A stretch of 64,000 nt of DNA from Hoeflea sp. YIM 152468 (GTDB taxonomy: Bacteria; Pseudomonadota; Alphaproteobacteria; Rhizobiales; Rhizobiaceae), in contig NZ_JARGET010000029.1 in the NCBI RefSeq assembly GCF_029210485.1, forward strand, positions 124,001-188,000. The letters are read 5' to 3'. The position numbers were made by a program, and so were the translations under genes. Below, piece by piece: positions 1 to 8,436 of this stretch (positions within the stretch are counted from its first letter, which is position 1; every line of letters begins with the position of its first letter). Under the pieces are notes generated by a model. The model had not been told where the DNA came from and ran no database searches. It saw nothing but the letters and a program-made list of their open reading frames with translations.

Positions 1-69
1 CCCGTCAGGCGTGGTGGCCTCGCGCTCGTTCTCGGTCTCGTCTGCTGCTTCTTTTACCTTGCTTGCCAT
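1..69 (-). CDS. rpoD: RNA polymerase primary sigma factor RpoD (5' end only)
   Basis: Only the first 23 codons lie in the window; the gene runs off its left edge. The reading begins MASKVKEAAD and continues with an acidic stretch, like the start of rhizobial RpoD. The ATG is at 69-67 on the minus strand. RpoD directs core RNA polymerase to housekeeping promoters. Identity rests on this short N-terminus plus position directly downstream of dnaG in the same direction, the usual macromolecular-synthesis order in rhizobia. No conserved sigma region is visible. Confidence 0.75.
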   Translation of the reverse strand, partial: MASKVKEAADETENEREATTPDG

Positions 70-575
70 GGGCAGTCACTTTCCCCGGATTTCAGTCGGT
101 TGATTTCGCCCGCGCCAGAAACTGGCGCATGCCGCCCGCCATGATGGCGGCCGGCCGTTTCGCGAATCATCCGGTATGTTGTGGCGTACGGATACCTAAT
201 ACCCTGTTAACCATGCCGATCATTCAAGTTTGCGGCCTTTAACTCTTCAGTCATGCGGAGCCTGGAAAACGCAATATCGATTCAGACCCGTCGAGCCCTG
301 TAATCTCGCGCGCTTGTGTCCAACAGGTGATTCCCATAAAAAACCTTTTCGTCAAGGCTTATCAGCCAAAAACCGCCCAGTTGGGAGGATTAGCGCGCAA
401 TCGGCTGCGTTTCCCGGACAATCTCCAGATTCCCTATGTAGGAGCCACTTTCGATTTCACAAGTGCGGCCGCGCAAATTGCCGCTGCGCACCTGCCGCCC
501 GACAGCTTGAAAGCAGGGCGCGCTGAGCGGGGCGACGGACAGGCGAAAACCTCGGTCGATCAACAGGGCGCGGTT
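70..575. other. Intergenic region between dnaG and rpoD (rpoD leader)
   Basis: These 506 bp hold no convincing gene; ORFs here are shadows. The region should contain the rpoD promoter and leader. On the minus strand a CTTGAA (223-228) lies upstream of a GGTATT-like element (198-203), but the 19-bp spacer is too long for a firm call. Around 120-165 there is GC-rich self-complementary sequence (GGCGCATGCCGCCCGCC and neighbours) that could fold in the leader. Confidence 0.4.
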
Positions 576-2564
576 CTAACTGCCGCGTCCGCCCTTGGCC
601 CGGCCCGACAGCACGCCAAAGCCGTCGATGATGGCCTCCTGGTTTTCCAGCCGCGCCGCTTCGAGGTGGACTTCCTGCAGCGCCAGCATCAAGCCCGGAA
701 TCGCCTCGCCGTCGCCGGCTTCCGTGGCTTCGGCAATATCGCGCTCCAGCTCGGCCCTTTGCCATTTGAGCTCGCGGGTGCGCTTGTGCAGTGCCAGCGC
801 CTGTTGATAGCCTTCATGCGCATCTTCGGCCGCCGCCTCGACTGTCGCCGTCCAGATCCGCGCGTTCCGGATCTGGGTCTCGAGGCGGGCAATGAAAGCG
901 CCCTGCCCGTCAGCTTCGAGCGCCTCGAACAGCCGTTCGCGGTCGAACCGTCCGCCCACCGAGGCGGCGTCGAGCATGACCTGCCAGACCCGCATCAGGC
1001 CCTTGTCGTCGAATTCCAGCGCTGACAGCTCATCAAATTCGTGGTGCAGCATCTGCGGATGATTGGCCACCGTCATCACCAGCACGGTTTCACGCAAGGA
1101 CGGCATGGCGCCATGGCCGCGCACCAAGCCGGACTGGCTCAGCCGGTCCGACACCGCCAAGGAACGCACGAACTGCAGCCCGCCACCGCGTTTGCCGTCC
1201 CGCCCGCCGCCACCATATCCGCCGCGGCCGTAAGCACCACCGCCGGATCTGCCCTTGTCCTGATTGCCAAAGCGATGGCCGGTGCCGAAAAATGCCTGCA
1301 TGCGGTCGCGCATGTCCTGCTGATAATGCCGGCGCAGGCTTTCATCGGCGATCAGCGCAGTGGTCTGCCGCAGCTTGGCTTCCAGCTCGGCGCGGCTTTC
1401 AGGGGTTTCAAACACCCCGCTCCCCGCCTCGCGCGACCAGACAATGTCAGCCAGCGGACGCGCCGATTCGATCACCTGGTCGAACGGCTCGCGGCCATCC
1501 TGACGCACCAGATCATCGGGGTCCTTGCCCGGCGGCAGCACGGCGATCCGGAGCGACCGGCCTGGGCCGATCAGCGGCAGCGCCAGATCAACGGTGCGGT
1601 TGGCGGCACGCTGGCCGGCCTCGTCACCATCAAAACACAAGACCGGATGTGGCGTCACCCGCCAGGCCAGCTTGAGCTGATTTTCGCCCAGCGCAGTGCC
1701 CAAAGGCGCGATCACATTGTCGATGCCTGCCTGCGCCAGCGCGATCACGTCCATGTAGCCCTCGACCACGATCAAGGTGCCGTCGGGACCGCAGGCGCGC
1801 CGGGCGCGGGTGAAATTGTACAGCACATTGCCCTTGTGGAAGAGCTCGGTTTCGTTGGAATTGAGGTATTTCGCCGGCGCCGTTGGCGACAGGGCGCGAC
1901 CGCCAAAGGCAATCACCCGCTCCCGCGACGACAGGATGGGGAACATGATGCGGTCGCGGAAGCGGTCATAGGAGACGGCGATTTCGGGACCGTGCACCAC
2001 CAGCCCGCAAGCCTCGATCTGCTCCTTGCCGACGCCGCGCGAAGCCAGATGTTCTTTCAGCGCGCTGCGGCTGTCGGGACTGTAGCCGAGCCGGAAGGCT
2101 GCAATGGTGCGGCCCGACAGCCCGCGGTCGCGCAAATAGGCCCGCGCCTTGGCACCCTGGGGGCCCTGAAGCTCGGCCTCGAAGAAGGCGGCAGCCATCT
2201 CCATCACATCCTCGAGGCTGGCGCGCTGGCGTTGCCGTTGCGCCGCTTGCGGGTCGGGCGCAGGCAGCGCGATGCCGGCCATATCGGCGACGCGCTCGAC
2301 CGCCTCGGGAAAACTCAGGCTTTCAAGCTCGGTGAGAAACCTGAAATGGTCGCCCGAGACGCCGCAGCCAAAGCAATGATACCGGCCCTTGCGGTCCTCG
2401 CAGTGAAAGCTCGGCGATTTTTCGCCATGGAAGGGACAGCAGGCCCACCAGTCGCCGCGCGATGTGTTGGTCTTTTTCCGGTCCCAGGTCACATGCCGGC
2501 CGATCACGTCCGAGATCGGAACGCGTTCACGGATATCGTCGAGAAAGGACGGAGAAAACCGCAA
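576..2564 (-). CDS. dnaG: DNA primase DnaG
   Basis: Bacterial primase of 662 aa that makes RNA primers for lagging-strand replication and works with the replicative helicase. A CHC2 zinc-binding domain lies at the N-terminus, with C43, H46, C64 and C67 as probable ligands. The catalytic core follows, then a TOPRIM fold with E268 in VVEGYMD and the acidic DGDE at 312-315. Residues about 439-462 form a Gly/Arg-rich linker, as in other rhizobial primases, before the helicase-binding C-terminal domain. Length and start (MRFSPSFLDD) fit the family. It lies directly upstream of rpoD in the same direction. Its predicted promoter (TTTGCC-N17-CTATAT) is just upstream. Confidence 0.97.
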   Translation of the reverse strand: MRFSPSFLDDIRERVPISDVIGRHVTWDRKKTNTSRGDWWACCPFHGEKSPSFHCEDRKGRYHCFGCGVSGDHFRFLTELESLSFPEAVERVADMAGIALPAPDPQAAQRQRQRASLEDVMEMAAAFFEAELQGPQGAKARAYLRDRGLSGRTIAAFRLGYSPDSRSALKEHLASRGVGKEQIEACGLVVHGPEIAVSYDRFRDRIMFPILSSRERVIAFGGRALSPTAPAKYLNSNETELFHKGNVLYNFTRARRACGPDGTLIVVEGYMDVIALAQAGIDNVIAPLGTALGENQLKLAWRVTPHPVLCFDGDEAGQRAANRTVDLALPLIGPGRSLRIAVLPPGKDPDDLVRQDGREPFDQVIESARPLADIVWSREAGSGVFETPESRAELEAKLRQTTALIADESLRRHYQQDMRDRMQAFFGTGHRFGNQDKGRSGGGAYGRGGYGGGGRDGKRGGGLQFVRSLAVSDRLSQSGLVRGHGAMPSLRETVLVMTVANHPQMLHHEFDELSALEFDDKGLMRVWQVMLDAASVGGRFDRERLFEALEADGQGAFIARLETQIRNARIWTATVEAAAEDAHEGYQQALALHKRTRELKWQRAELERDIAEATEAGDGEAIPGLMLALQEVHLEAARLENQEAIIDGFGVLSGRAKGGRGS

Positions 2565-2613
2565 GATCGGGCGCGCCTCCGGCGCAAAAACAGCCTGGTT
2601 GAAGATCCCGTCT

Positions 2614-2642
2614 ATATAGGCACGCCGGTTACCGCTGGCAAA
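2614..2642 (-). promoter_or_regulatory. Predicted sigma-70 promoter of dnaG
   Basis: On the minus strand TTTGCC is separated by 17 bp from CTATAT, which matches the rhizobial -10 consensus exactly; the -35 is weaker. It lies about 50 bp upstream of the dnaG start. Not experimentally supported here. Confidence 0.5.
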
Positions 2643-2739
2643 GGCTCAAGCACGCCACTCCCCGTTATGCACAAGCACCGGCGCTCCAGCGGCGCTTGGG
2701 CAGGTCGTGTTCAGATGGATTGGTCTGAGCGGCAACGTC

Positions 2740-2801
2740 CATGCATTGATTCAAGCAGATACAACGTTCTTGCAACATCCTGCCGATTGCGTGGCGCTGT
2801 A
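2740..2801. repeat. Degenerate dispersed intergenic repeat, copy 1
   Basis: Ungapped alignment by eye to 36332-36393 gives about 41 identities in 62 positions. Shared blocks include CATGCA, TCAAGC and a 3' part like TGCGNGGCGCTG. The 3' motif resembles a common intergenic element of rhizobial genomes, but this is from memory. Both copies are non-coding. Confidence 0.4.
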
Positions 2802-2870
2802 TCGCTGTCGCCGGGATCGCGCACAGAGATGGCCACTGGATGGCGACCGTCGCCGGCTACCGCCGGCCAG

Positions 2871-2900
2871 GTCAGGTCAGGTCAGGTCAGGTCAGGTCAG
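2871..2900. repeat. Pentanucleotide tandem repeat (GTCAG)6
   Basis: Six perfect copies of GTCAG. The minus-strand stop codon of the LuxR-type gene (2897-2899) is formed by the proximal unit. The remaining units fall in its 3' untranslated region, so copy-number change would not alter the protein. Confidence 0.9.
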
Positions 2901-3640
2901 CTGAACAGTCCCAGCCGGATGGCGCAAACGACCGCCTGGGTTCGGTTCGAACATCCCAGTTTCCTGGTGGCAATGGTGGCGTAGCGGTTGATGGTGTGCT
3001 CAGAAAGCCCGGTAATCCGCGCGATCTCGGGACTGGTTTTGCCTTCAGCGGTCCAGCACAGGATTTCGACTTCGCGCCTGTTGAGAATCGGTTTCGCCGG
3101 CTGGTCGGCAATATTGATCTTCGAAATCTGTTCGACCAGCATGGTGGCAAACATGGCAAGCGCCGACAATTCCTGGTCCGACAGAAGCGCGCGGCCGCCA
3201 AGGAAGCAAACCGCATATCTCAGGCCACCGATATCGTGGATGGGGAAACTCACGCCCATGGTCAGCCCATATTGCGTGAACAACCTGTCGGCGCGCAGTT
3301 GCTTCTGCGTTGAAAGACCACGGTTGAGCGCTTTGATGTCGATCAGAACCGGGGTTATTTTCTTCCGCAATTCGTTCAGAATCGGACTGTTCCTGGCCAG
3401 CTCCAGCTTGTCATACTCAGCGGTCATTTCCGGCGGCCAGCTCGAAATCAGCGACAGTTGCGCAATGGTCTGAGGCGTGTCAGCGGGGGTATTCTGGAGC
3501 GAAATCACCGAAAAATAGCGGAAGTCATACTCGGTGCAGGCCTGTCGCAAGACCTGCATGGCATCAAAAATCGTGCGAATCCTGACGACGGATTCGAACA
3601 ATGGTGCCGACAAGGCCGCGTTGGTTGCTTGCGCCTTCAT
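2897..3640 (-). CDS. LuxR-family transcriptional regulator (solo)
   Basis: A 247-aa protein with an N-terminal autoinducer-binding-type domain (about residues 15-170) and a C-terminal LuxR helix-turn-helix (about 185-245; LNRREVEIL, GLSEHTINRY). No luxI-type synthase is in the window, so it is a solo regulator here. Aligning SSWPPEMTAEY to the family pattern puts Met where AHL receptors have Trp (TraR W57), and Ser where they have Asp (D70), while the following Pro is kept. This suggests it does not bind a classical acyl-homoserine lactone, but this is inference from eye alignment. The target genes are unknown. It sits between dnaG and yqeY, an otherwise housekeeping stretch. Confidence 0.85.
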   Translation of the reverse strand: MKAQATNAALSAPLFESVVRIRTIFDAMQVLRQACTEYDFRYFSVISLQNTPADTPQTIAQLSLISSWPPEMTAEYDKLELARNSPILNELRKKITPVLIDIKALNRGLSTQKQLRADRLFTQYGLTMGVSFPIHDIGGLRYAVCFLGGRALLSDQELSALAMFATMLVEQISKINIADQPAKPILNRREVEILCWTAEGKTSPEIARITGLSEHTINRYATIATRKLGCSNRTQAVVCAIRLGLFS

Positions 3641-4220
3641 TCAATCATCCGATATGCCCATGGAGCGGACCAACTCCAGAGATTTAACCGCACCCGCTGC
3701 AGTTGTCCCGCTGACACAGATCCAGGACAGCACGAATCTGCAACGCCCGGTACCACTGGTTACACCTGCTAGGCTGCCACCTCAAACGTTTTCCCCGCAA
3801 ACCAACACGAGCCGCGCGCCCCGGAGACAAAGCGCTGACTGGCAGCCAGGCCTGTCCGAAAGGCTCGGAACAGATCGGGCCTACACCCCATGTGGTGCTG
3901 AACACCGCATGCAGGAAACACCATCCCGCCCGGTGGGCGCCATCATAGATCAAGCTTGGGCCGCTTACCACTCAGGAGTTGTCACAGCGCGATAGATTCA
4001 CCGCCCAGAGCACTGACGCGCCCGGCCCCTACCCTGACGAAAACACCACAGCTCGCCACACAGCACACCGCCTGCCTTGCAGAAGGCCTGTGTGCTGCCG
4101 TCCAAACAAGGCCATCCGGCCGCGCCCTGAATGAGGACGCAAGCCGTTCATGACACCTGGGGTAAAGTCGAATTTCAGTGCAGGCCAACAGGCACGGTAA
4201 AGCGCCCTGTTGGCCGCAGG
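3641..4220. other. Intergenic region with no recognised gene
   Basis: These 580 bp lie upstream of the LuxR-type gene and downstream of yqeY. Several short ORFs cross the region on both strands, but none has a recognisable domain, ribosome binding site or plausible composition. No tRNA, terminator or repeat was recognised. It should contain the promoter of the LuxR-type gene. Confidence 0.4.
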
Positions 4221-4670
4221 CTACTGCAACAGGTTCTTGACCATGCCGCAGGCCATGGCGAAATCCATCTGGCCGGGATAGCGTTCCTTGAGCACGTTCA
4301 TGCACTTGCCCATGTCGCGCAGGCCCGAAGCGCCGGTTTCCGCCACCACCGATTTGCACAATTCGCGCACTTCCTCTTCCGGCAGTTGCTGTGGCAGGAA
4401 CTGGCGAATGATGGCAATTTCATCGCGCTCCTGCTGGGCAAGCTCCAGCCGCGCATTCTCTTCATAGATTGTGGCCGACTCTTCGCGCTGCTTGATCATC
4501 TTGGTCAGGATCTGCAGGATCTCGTCATCGCTGACGGGGTCCTTGCCTGCACCGCGATTGGCAATGTCGCGATCCTTGATCGCCGCCTGGATCAACCGCA
4601 ACGTTGATATACGCCGCGGATCCTTGCCGCGAATGGCATCCTTGAGCGTTTCAGTAAAACGTTCACGCAT
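4221..4670 (-). CDS. GatB/YqeY domain-containing protein
   Basis: A 149-aa member of the YqeY family, which shares the C-terminal helical domain of the GatB subunit of glutamyl-tRNA(Gln) amidotransferase. The free-standing proteins are thought to bind tRNA, but their role is unsettled. The start MRERFTETL at 4670 is preferred over an ATG 12 codons upstream because GGAGAAAG lies about 8 nt before it. Characteristic segments are RISTLRLI, VSDDEILQIL and the C-terminal MGKCMNVLKERYPGQMDFA. It is transcribed divergently from carA, as in many rhizobia. Confidence 0.9.
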   Translation of the reverse strand: MRERFTETLKDAIRGKDPRRISTLRLIQAAIKDRDIANRGAGKDPVSDDEILQILTKMIKQREESATIYEENARLELAQQERDEIAIIRQFLPQQLPEEEVRELCKSVVAETGASGLRDMGKCMNVLKERYPGQMDFAMACGMVKNLLQ

Positions 4671-4974
4671 GATCAGACTTTCTCCGGCAGTTCCTTCATT
4701 ACCCATTCGGGCCCGCGCAGGCGGAATCAGAGGATTACCCCCTCGCCTGCATCCTGTTCAAGCTATTTATTGGCTGGTCCACGCCACGGTATCGATTGAC
4801 CGCAGCCTGCGCCTTCTCTATTTACCGGCTTTTGAAAGACCGGACGAAGACCCATCCATCGCGGGAACTGCTTACCGCGGCTGGCTTCCGGCTCACTAGA
4901 TGGCGATGCCCCGGACAAACATCAAGGGGCTCCCCCCGGCGATGAAGCGGCCGAGCGCCGTGAACGGAGTTGAC
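4671..4974. other. Divergent promoter region yqeY / carA
   Basis: This 304-bp divergent region contains a predicted carA promoter at 4795-4823 and presumably the yqeY promoter on the other strand. No pyrimidine-responsive leader, attenuator or PyrR-type element was recognised. Confidence 0.4.
4795..4823 (+). promoter_or_regulatory. Predicted promoter of carA
   Basis: ATTGAC, a 17-bp spacer, then CTATTT resembles the rhizobial CTTGAC-N17-CTATAT consensus. A transcript from here would have a leader of about 145 nt before the chosen carA start. Confidence 0.45.
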
Positions 4975-6171
4975 ATGACCACGAGCCCCTGGACTGAGAC
5001 AAAGCCGACCGCCATTCTGGTTCTTGCCGATGGAACCGTGATAAAGGGAACGGGTGTCGGCGCCATTGGCCAGGCCCGCGCCGAAGTCTGCTTCAACACC
5101 GCTCTGACCGGCTACCAGGAAATTCTCACCGACCCGTCCTATCTCGGCCAGATCGTCACCTTCACCTTTCCGCACATCGGCAATATCGGCGCCAATGACG
5201 AAGACATCGAGGACCTGACGCCTGCCGCCCGCATCGGCCCCGTCGGTGCGGTCATCAAGGCCGACATCACCCAGCCATCGAGCTACCGCGCGGTCGAGCA
5301 TTTTGACCAATGGCTCAAGGCTCGCGGCATCATCGGCCTGTCGGGCGTCGACACCCGCGCGCTGACGGCCTGGATCCGCGAGAACGGCACTCCCAATGCA
5401 GTGATCGCCCATGATCCTTCCGGCAATTTCGACATCGCCGCGCTCACGGCCGAAGCTGCCAGGTGGAGCGGGCTCGAGGGCCGCGATCTGGCCAAGGAGG
5501 CAACATCGGGCCAGTCGTCGAGCTGGGTTCAAGGCCCCTGGGTCTGGAACGAAGGCTTTGCCGAGGGCGCCGGCTCCCTCGCCCACATCGTCGCCATCGA
5601 CTATGGCGTCAAGCGCAACATTCTGAGGCTGTTGAGCGGGATGGGCTGCAAGGTCACGGTGGTTCCCGCCACCGCCAGCGCCGAGGATATTCTGGCGATG
5701 TCGCCCGACGGGGTGTTCCTGTCCAACGGGCCGGGCGATCCGGCAGCCACCGGCGAATATGCGGTGCCGGTGATCCGCGATCTGATCGACAGCGGCATAC
5801 CGGTGTTCGGCATTTGCCTGGGCCACCAGATCCTGGCACTGGCGCTTGGCGGCCGAACCGTGAAGATGCATCAGGGCCACCATGGCGCCAATCACCCGGT
5901 CAAGGACCACACCACCGGCAAGGTCGAGATTGTCTCGATGAACCACGGCTTTGCAGTCGACGGCAAAAGCCTTCCCGAAGGTGTCGAGGAAACCCATATC
6001 TCGCTGTTTGACGGCTCCAATTGCGGTTTGCGGCTCGTCGGCAAGCCGGTGTTTTCGGTCCAGCACCACCCGGAGGCCTCGCCCGGCCCGCAGGACAGCC
6101 ACTACCTGTTCCGCCGCTTCATGACCATGATCGGCGAACGCAAGGGCTTCGAGACCGCAGCCGAGCGCTGA
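4975..6171 (+). CDS. carA: Carbamoyl-phosphate synthase small subunit CarA
   Basis: A 398-aa glutaminase subunit that hydrolyses glutamine and passes ammonia to CarB for carbamoyl phosphate, used in arginine and pyrimidine synthesis. The N-terminal CPSase_sm_chain domain covers about residues 10-160. The class I glutamine amidotransferase domain follows, with the nucleophile Cys in FGICLGHQ and the His/Glu pair in QHHPEASPGP near the C-terminus. The start MTTSPWTETKP at 4975 has GGAG 5 nt upstream and matches rhizobial homologues; an upstream ATG at 4900 would add 25 unsupported residues. carB lies about 7 kb downstream on the same strand, so the two subunits are not one operon. Confidence 0.97.
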   Translation: MTTSPWTETKPTAILVLADGTVIKGTGVGAIGQARAEVCFNTALTGYQEILTDPSYLGQIVTFTFPHIGNIGANDEDIEDLTPAARIGPVGAVIKADITQPSSYRAVEHFDQWLKARGIIGLSGVDTRALTAWIRENGTPNAVIAHDPSGNFDIAALTAEAARWSGLEGRDLAKEATSGQSSSWVQGPWVWNEGFAEGAGSLAHIVAIDYGVKRNILRLLSGMGCKVTVVPATASAEDILAMSPDGVFLSNGPGDPAATGEYAVPVIRDLIDSGIPVFGICLGHQILALALGGRTVKMHQGHHGANHPVKDHTTGKVEIVSMNHGFAVDGKSLPEGVEETHISLFDGSNCGLRLVGKPVFSVQHHPEASPGPQDSHYLFRRFMTMIGERKGFETAAER

Positions 6172-6197
6172 GACCAACCCCGGCCTTGTGCGTCAAT

Positions 6198-6240
6198 CCG
6201 CCGTGCCCGCCGCCAAGGGGCAGGCGACGGCGGCTTTGTT
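6198..6240 (+). terminator. Possible Rho-independent terminator after carA
   Basis: CCGCCGT pairs with ACGGCGG (6227-6233), with further GCC/GGC pairing inside, followed by CTTTGTT. The T tract is short, so termination strength is uncertain. Confidence 0.45.
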
Positions 6241-6379
6241 GCGACTGGTCCGAACGACGGCCATGGTTAGGACGGGGTGCTGCGGCACTTGCGCACTTTG
6301 TAGCAAGGCGCGAGTGTTGACTTCAGATGAGCCCGTTTGAACGCGACATGCACAACCGCAGCTCGACGGCGAGTTCCGG

Positions 6380-8311
6380 TTACCGGCCATCCTTCAGGGC
6401 CGGGCCTGCAGGCTTTGCCCCGCGAAGAAGCACATCTATGTCGAAGGCGCTTTGTGGCCTGCCGAAATAATAGCCTTGAAGATTGCTGCATCCGATCAAC
6501 TGGAGAATGCGCGCCTGTTCTTCCTTTTCCACCCCTTCAGCAGTGACATCGAGAGAAAGCCCCTTCGCCAACAAGACCGCGGCCTGGACGATGGACTGGG
6601 CTTTAGGATCCTCGATGAGATCGGTCACCAGGGATTTGTCGATCTTGAGCCGCCCGAACTGGTATTTGCGAAGATAGCCTATACTTGAATATCCGGTTCC
6701 GAAATCATCCAGGGCGATCATGATGCCGACCGTCCGCAGCGCTGTGATCAGCGGCTGGGCCCGGTCTTCATTGTCAATCAGCCATCCTTCGGTAACTTCG
6801 AGCTCCAGCCGCCCGGGCGGGAAACCTTCCTCGCCCAAGACGCACAGAATATCCTCCACCAGTGTCGAGCACCGAAACTGGACAGGCGACAGATTGACCG
6901 ACAGCTTCAGGTTCGGCCAATTGACTGCCGTCCGGGCTGCCGTCCTTATGACGTGCAGGCCCAGATCATTGATCAGGCCGTACTCTTCGGCAATCGGGAT
7001 GAATTCATCAGGCGGAACGGAATGTCCATTCTCGCGTGTCCAGCGACAGAGCGCCTCAACCCCCGTCAGATTTCGGGTCTTGGCGTCAACGATTGGCTGG
7101 TAGACGACCGAGATCCTTGCTTCTTCAACGGCAAGACGCAGCTCTTCCGCCAGTTCGGTTCGCAGTTGCCGGTTTGACGCCAGACCGGTGTCGTAGACAC
7201 AAATGCGGCTTCTGCCGCTTCTCTTGGCTTCATACATGGCGACATCGGCCCGGTGCAGAAGCTCCATCGCTTCGACAGAAGCGTCACCAAGCGCAACACC
7301 CACGCTGATGCCGATATCCACATGGCGCCCTTCCACCTCGATGGTTTCATGCACAATCGCCAACGCGCCGGTCGCTATCAAGTCCGCCTTGACGTCGACG
7401 CGCTCGCCCCAGATAAACACCGCAAATTCGTCACCCCCCAATCGCGCCAGTATTCCCCCGTGCGAATTGGACAGAGCTTGCAGTTGCCTGGCAACTTTCT
7501 GCAGAAGCTTGTCACCGACATCATGTCCGAATGTGTCGTTGACCGCCTTGAAACCATCAACATCGAAGATCATCGCAGCAATACGGTCATCCGCCGAAAG
7601 CCGGAGAGATCGCTCCAGAAGCAATTCGTTGAAGGCGCGCCGATTGTAGAGGTTTGTCAGCTCGTCGGTTCCTGCACGGATTTTCATGATTTCATTGACG
7701 TTCTCCAGTCTCCGGTGGGAGGCCGCACGCGCAGATTCGATCATCGAGATGAAAATGAAAACCGACATCTCCAGTACCAGCAAGCTGACGATGTACAGAA
7801 ATTCAAAACTGTGAATATCGTATCCGCCGATCGCATCGCGCCGAATGATCAGATATGCAGACAAAGACGCGGCCAAAACCAGACAAAGCCAGATAAAGCC
7901 GTAGTAATACCCGCCAAGAATGACCGAGATAATCGGGATGGTTACGTACCACATCAACCCGGGCGCAAACACAGTATCGAAATACAGCACCTGCCAGGTC
8001 AAAAACAGAAACAACAGTGAAATAAAGAGAGTTCGCGCGACGTCACATCGGCCAGATCGCCTGTAAATCCACAAGGTGGAAATCATGGCTGCACCGCATA
8101 CAAACATTACGGCGGCAATAATGGGATAGCCAGAAATGCTGAACTGAAGGACAAAAACCGGGACAAGGAGTACCGCGAGGATGATGAGTGAAACAAAACG
8201 CCCCGTGAAGTTCTGAACGGAGCGGTATCCCACACACGTGGAGGGATGGGCATAGACGGCGAGCCGTTTATGCAAACCCAGTGCCAGTGTTCTAAACGCC
8301 GCAATATTCAT
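6380..8311 (-). CDS. Membrane-bound GGDEF-EAL cyclic-di-GMP enzyme
   Basis: A 643-aa protein with about six N-terminal membrane segments (residues about 36-190), then a GGDEF domain (about 210-375) and an EAL domain (about 390-630). The diguanylate cyclase motif is an intact GGDEF at 292-296, with FDVDGFKAVND as the metal/nucleotide motif. The usual inhibitory RxxD site before GGDEF is absent (SHGG occupies it). The EAL side keeps EALCR (from E419), the Asn of SVNLSP, VTEG, DDFGTGYSS, the Lys of LKIDKS and EGVE, so both activities look possible. It probably senses a membrane or periplasmic cue and adjusts c-di-GMP, which often governs motility versus attachment. It is convergent with carA. 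Confidence 0.93.
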   Translation of the reverse strand: MNIAAFRTLALGLHKRLAVYAHPSTCVGYRSVQNFTGRFVSLIILAVLLVPVFVLQFSISGYPIIAAVMFVCGAAMISTLWIYRRSGRCDVARTLFISLLFLFLTWQVLYFDTVFAPGLMWYVTIPIISVILGGYYYGFIWLCLVLAASLSAYLIIRRDAIGGYDIHSFEFLYIVSLLVLEMSVFIFISMIESARAASHRRLENVNEIMKIRAGTDELTNLYNRRAFNELLLERSLRLSADDRIAAMIFDVDGFKAVNDTFGHDVGDKLLQKVARQLQALSNSHGGILARLGGDEFAVFIWGERVDVKADLIATGALAIVHETIEVEGRHVDIGISVGVALGDASVEAMELLHRADVAMYEAKRSGRSRICVYDTGLASNRQLRTELAEELRLAVEEARISVVYQPIVDAKTRNLTGVEALCRWTRENGHSVPPDEFIPIAEEYGLINDLGLHVIRTAARTAVNWPNLKLSVNLSPVQFRCSTLVEDILCVLGEEGFPPGRLELEVTEGWLIDNEDRAQPLITALRTVGIMIALDDFGTGYSSIGYLRKYQFGRLKIDKSLVTDLIEDPKAQSIVQAAVLLAKGLSLDVTAEGVEKEEQARILQLIGCSNLQGYYFGRPQSAFDIDVLLRGAKPAGPALKDGR

Positions 8312-8436
8312 GCATGCTTACATAACCGGCAAGAGTTACAAATGAGTATGGAAAAGTCGTTACCAAACTGTAATAGCACTTGCCCGCAGCAGGGAGGAAC
8401 ACGACCGGCTGGCTCCAATGCCTGCCGCCGCCCGCC

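Larger units (their letters stand above)
2565..2896. other. Intergenic region dnaG-luxR solo
   Basis: This 332-bp region carries the dnaG promoter (2614-2642), a degenerate block also found near 36332 (2740-2801), and a six-copy GTCAG tandem repeat (2871-2900). No coding sequence is supported. Confidence 0.5.

Noticed and set aside
1041-2984. 647-aa ORF opposite dnaG
   Set aside because: It lies antisense to an intact dnaG and shows no domain; high-GC codon shadow.
3534-3995. 153-aa ORF upstream of the LuxR-type gene
   Set aside because: Overlaps the LuxR gene antisense and has no recognisable domain or Shine-Dalgarno sequence.
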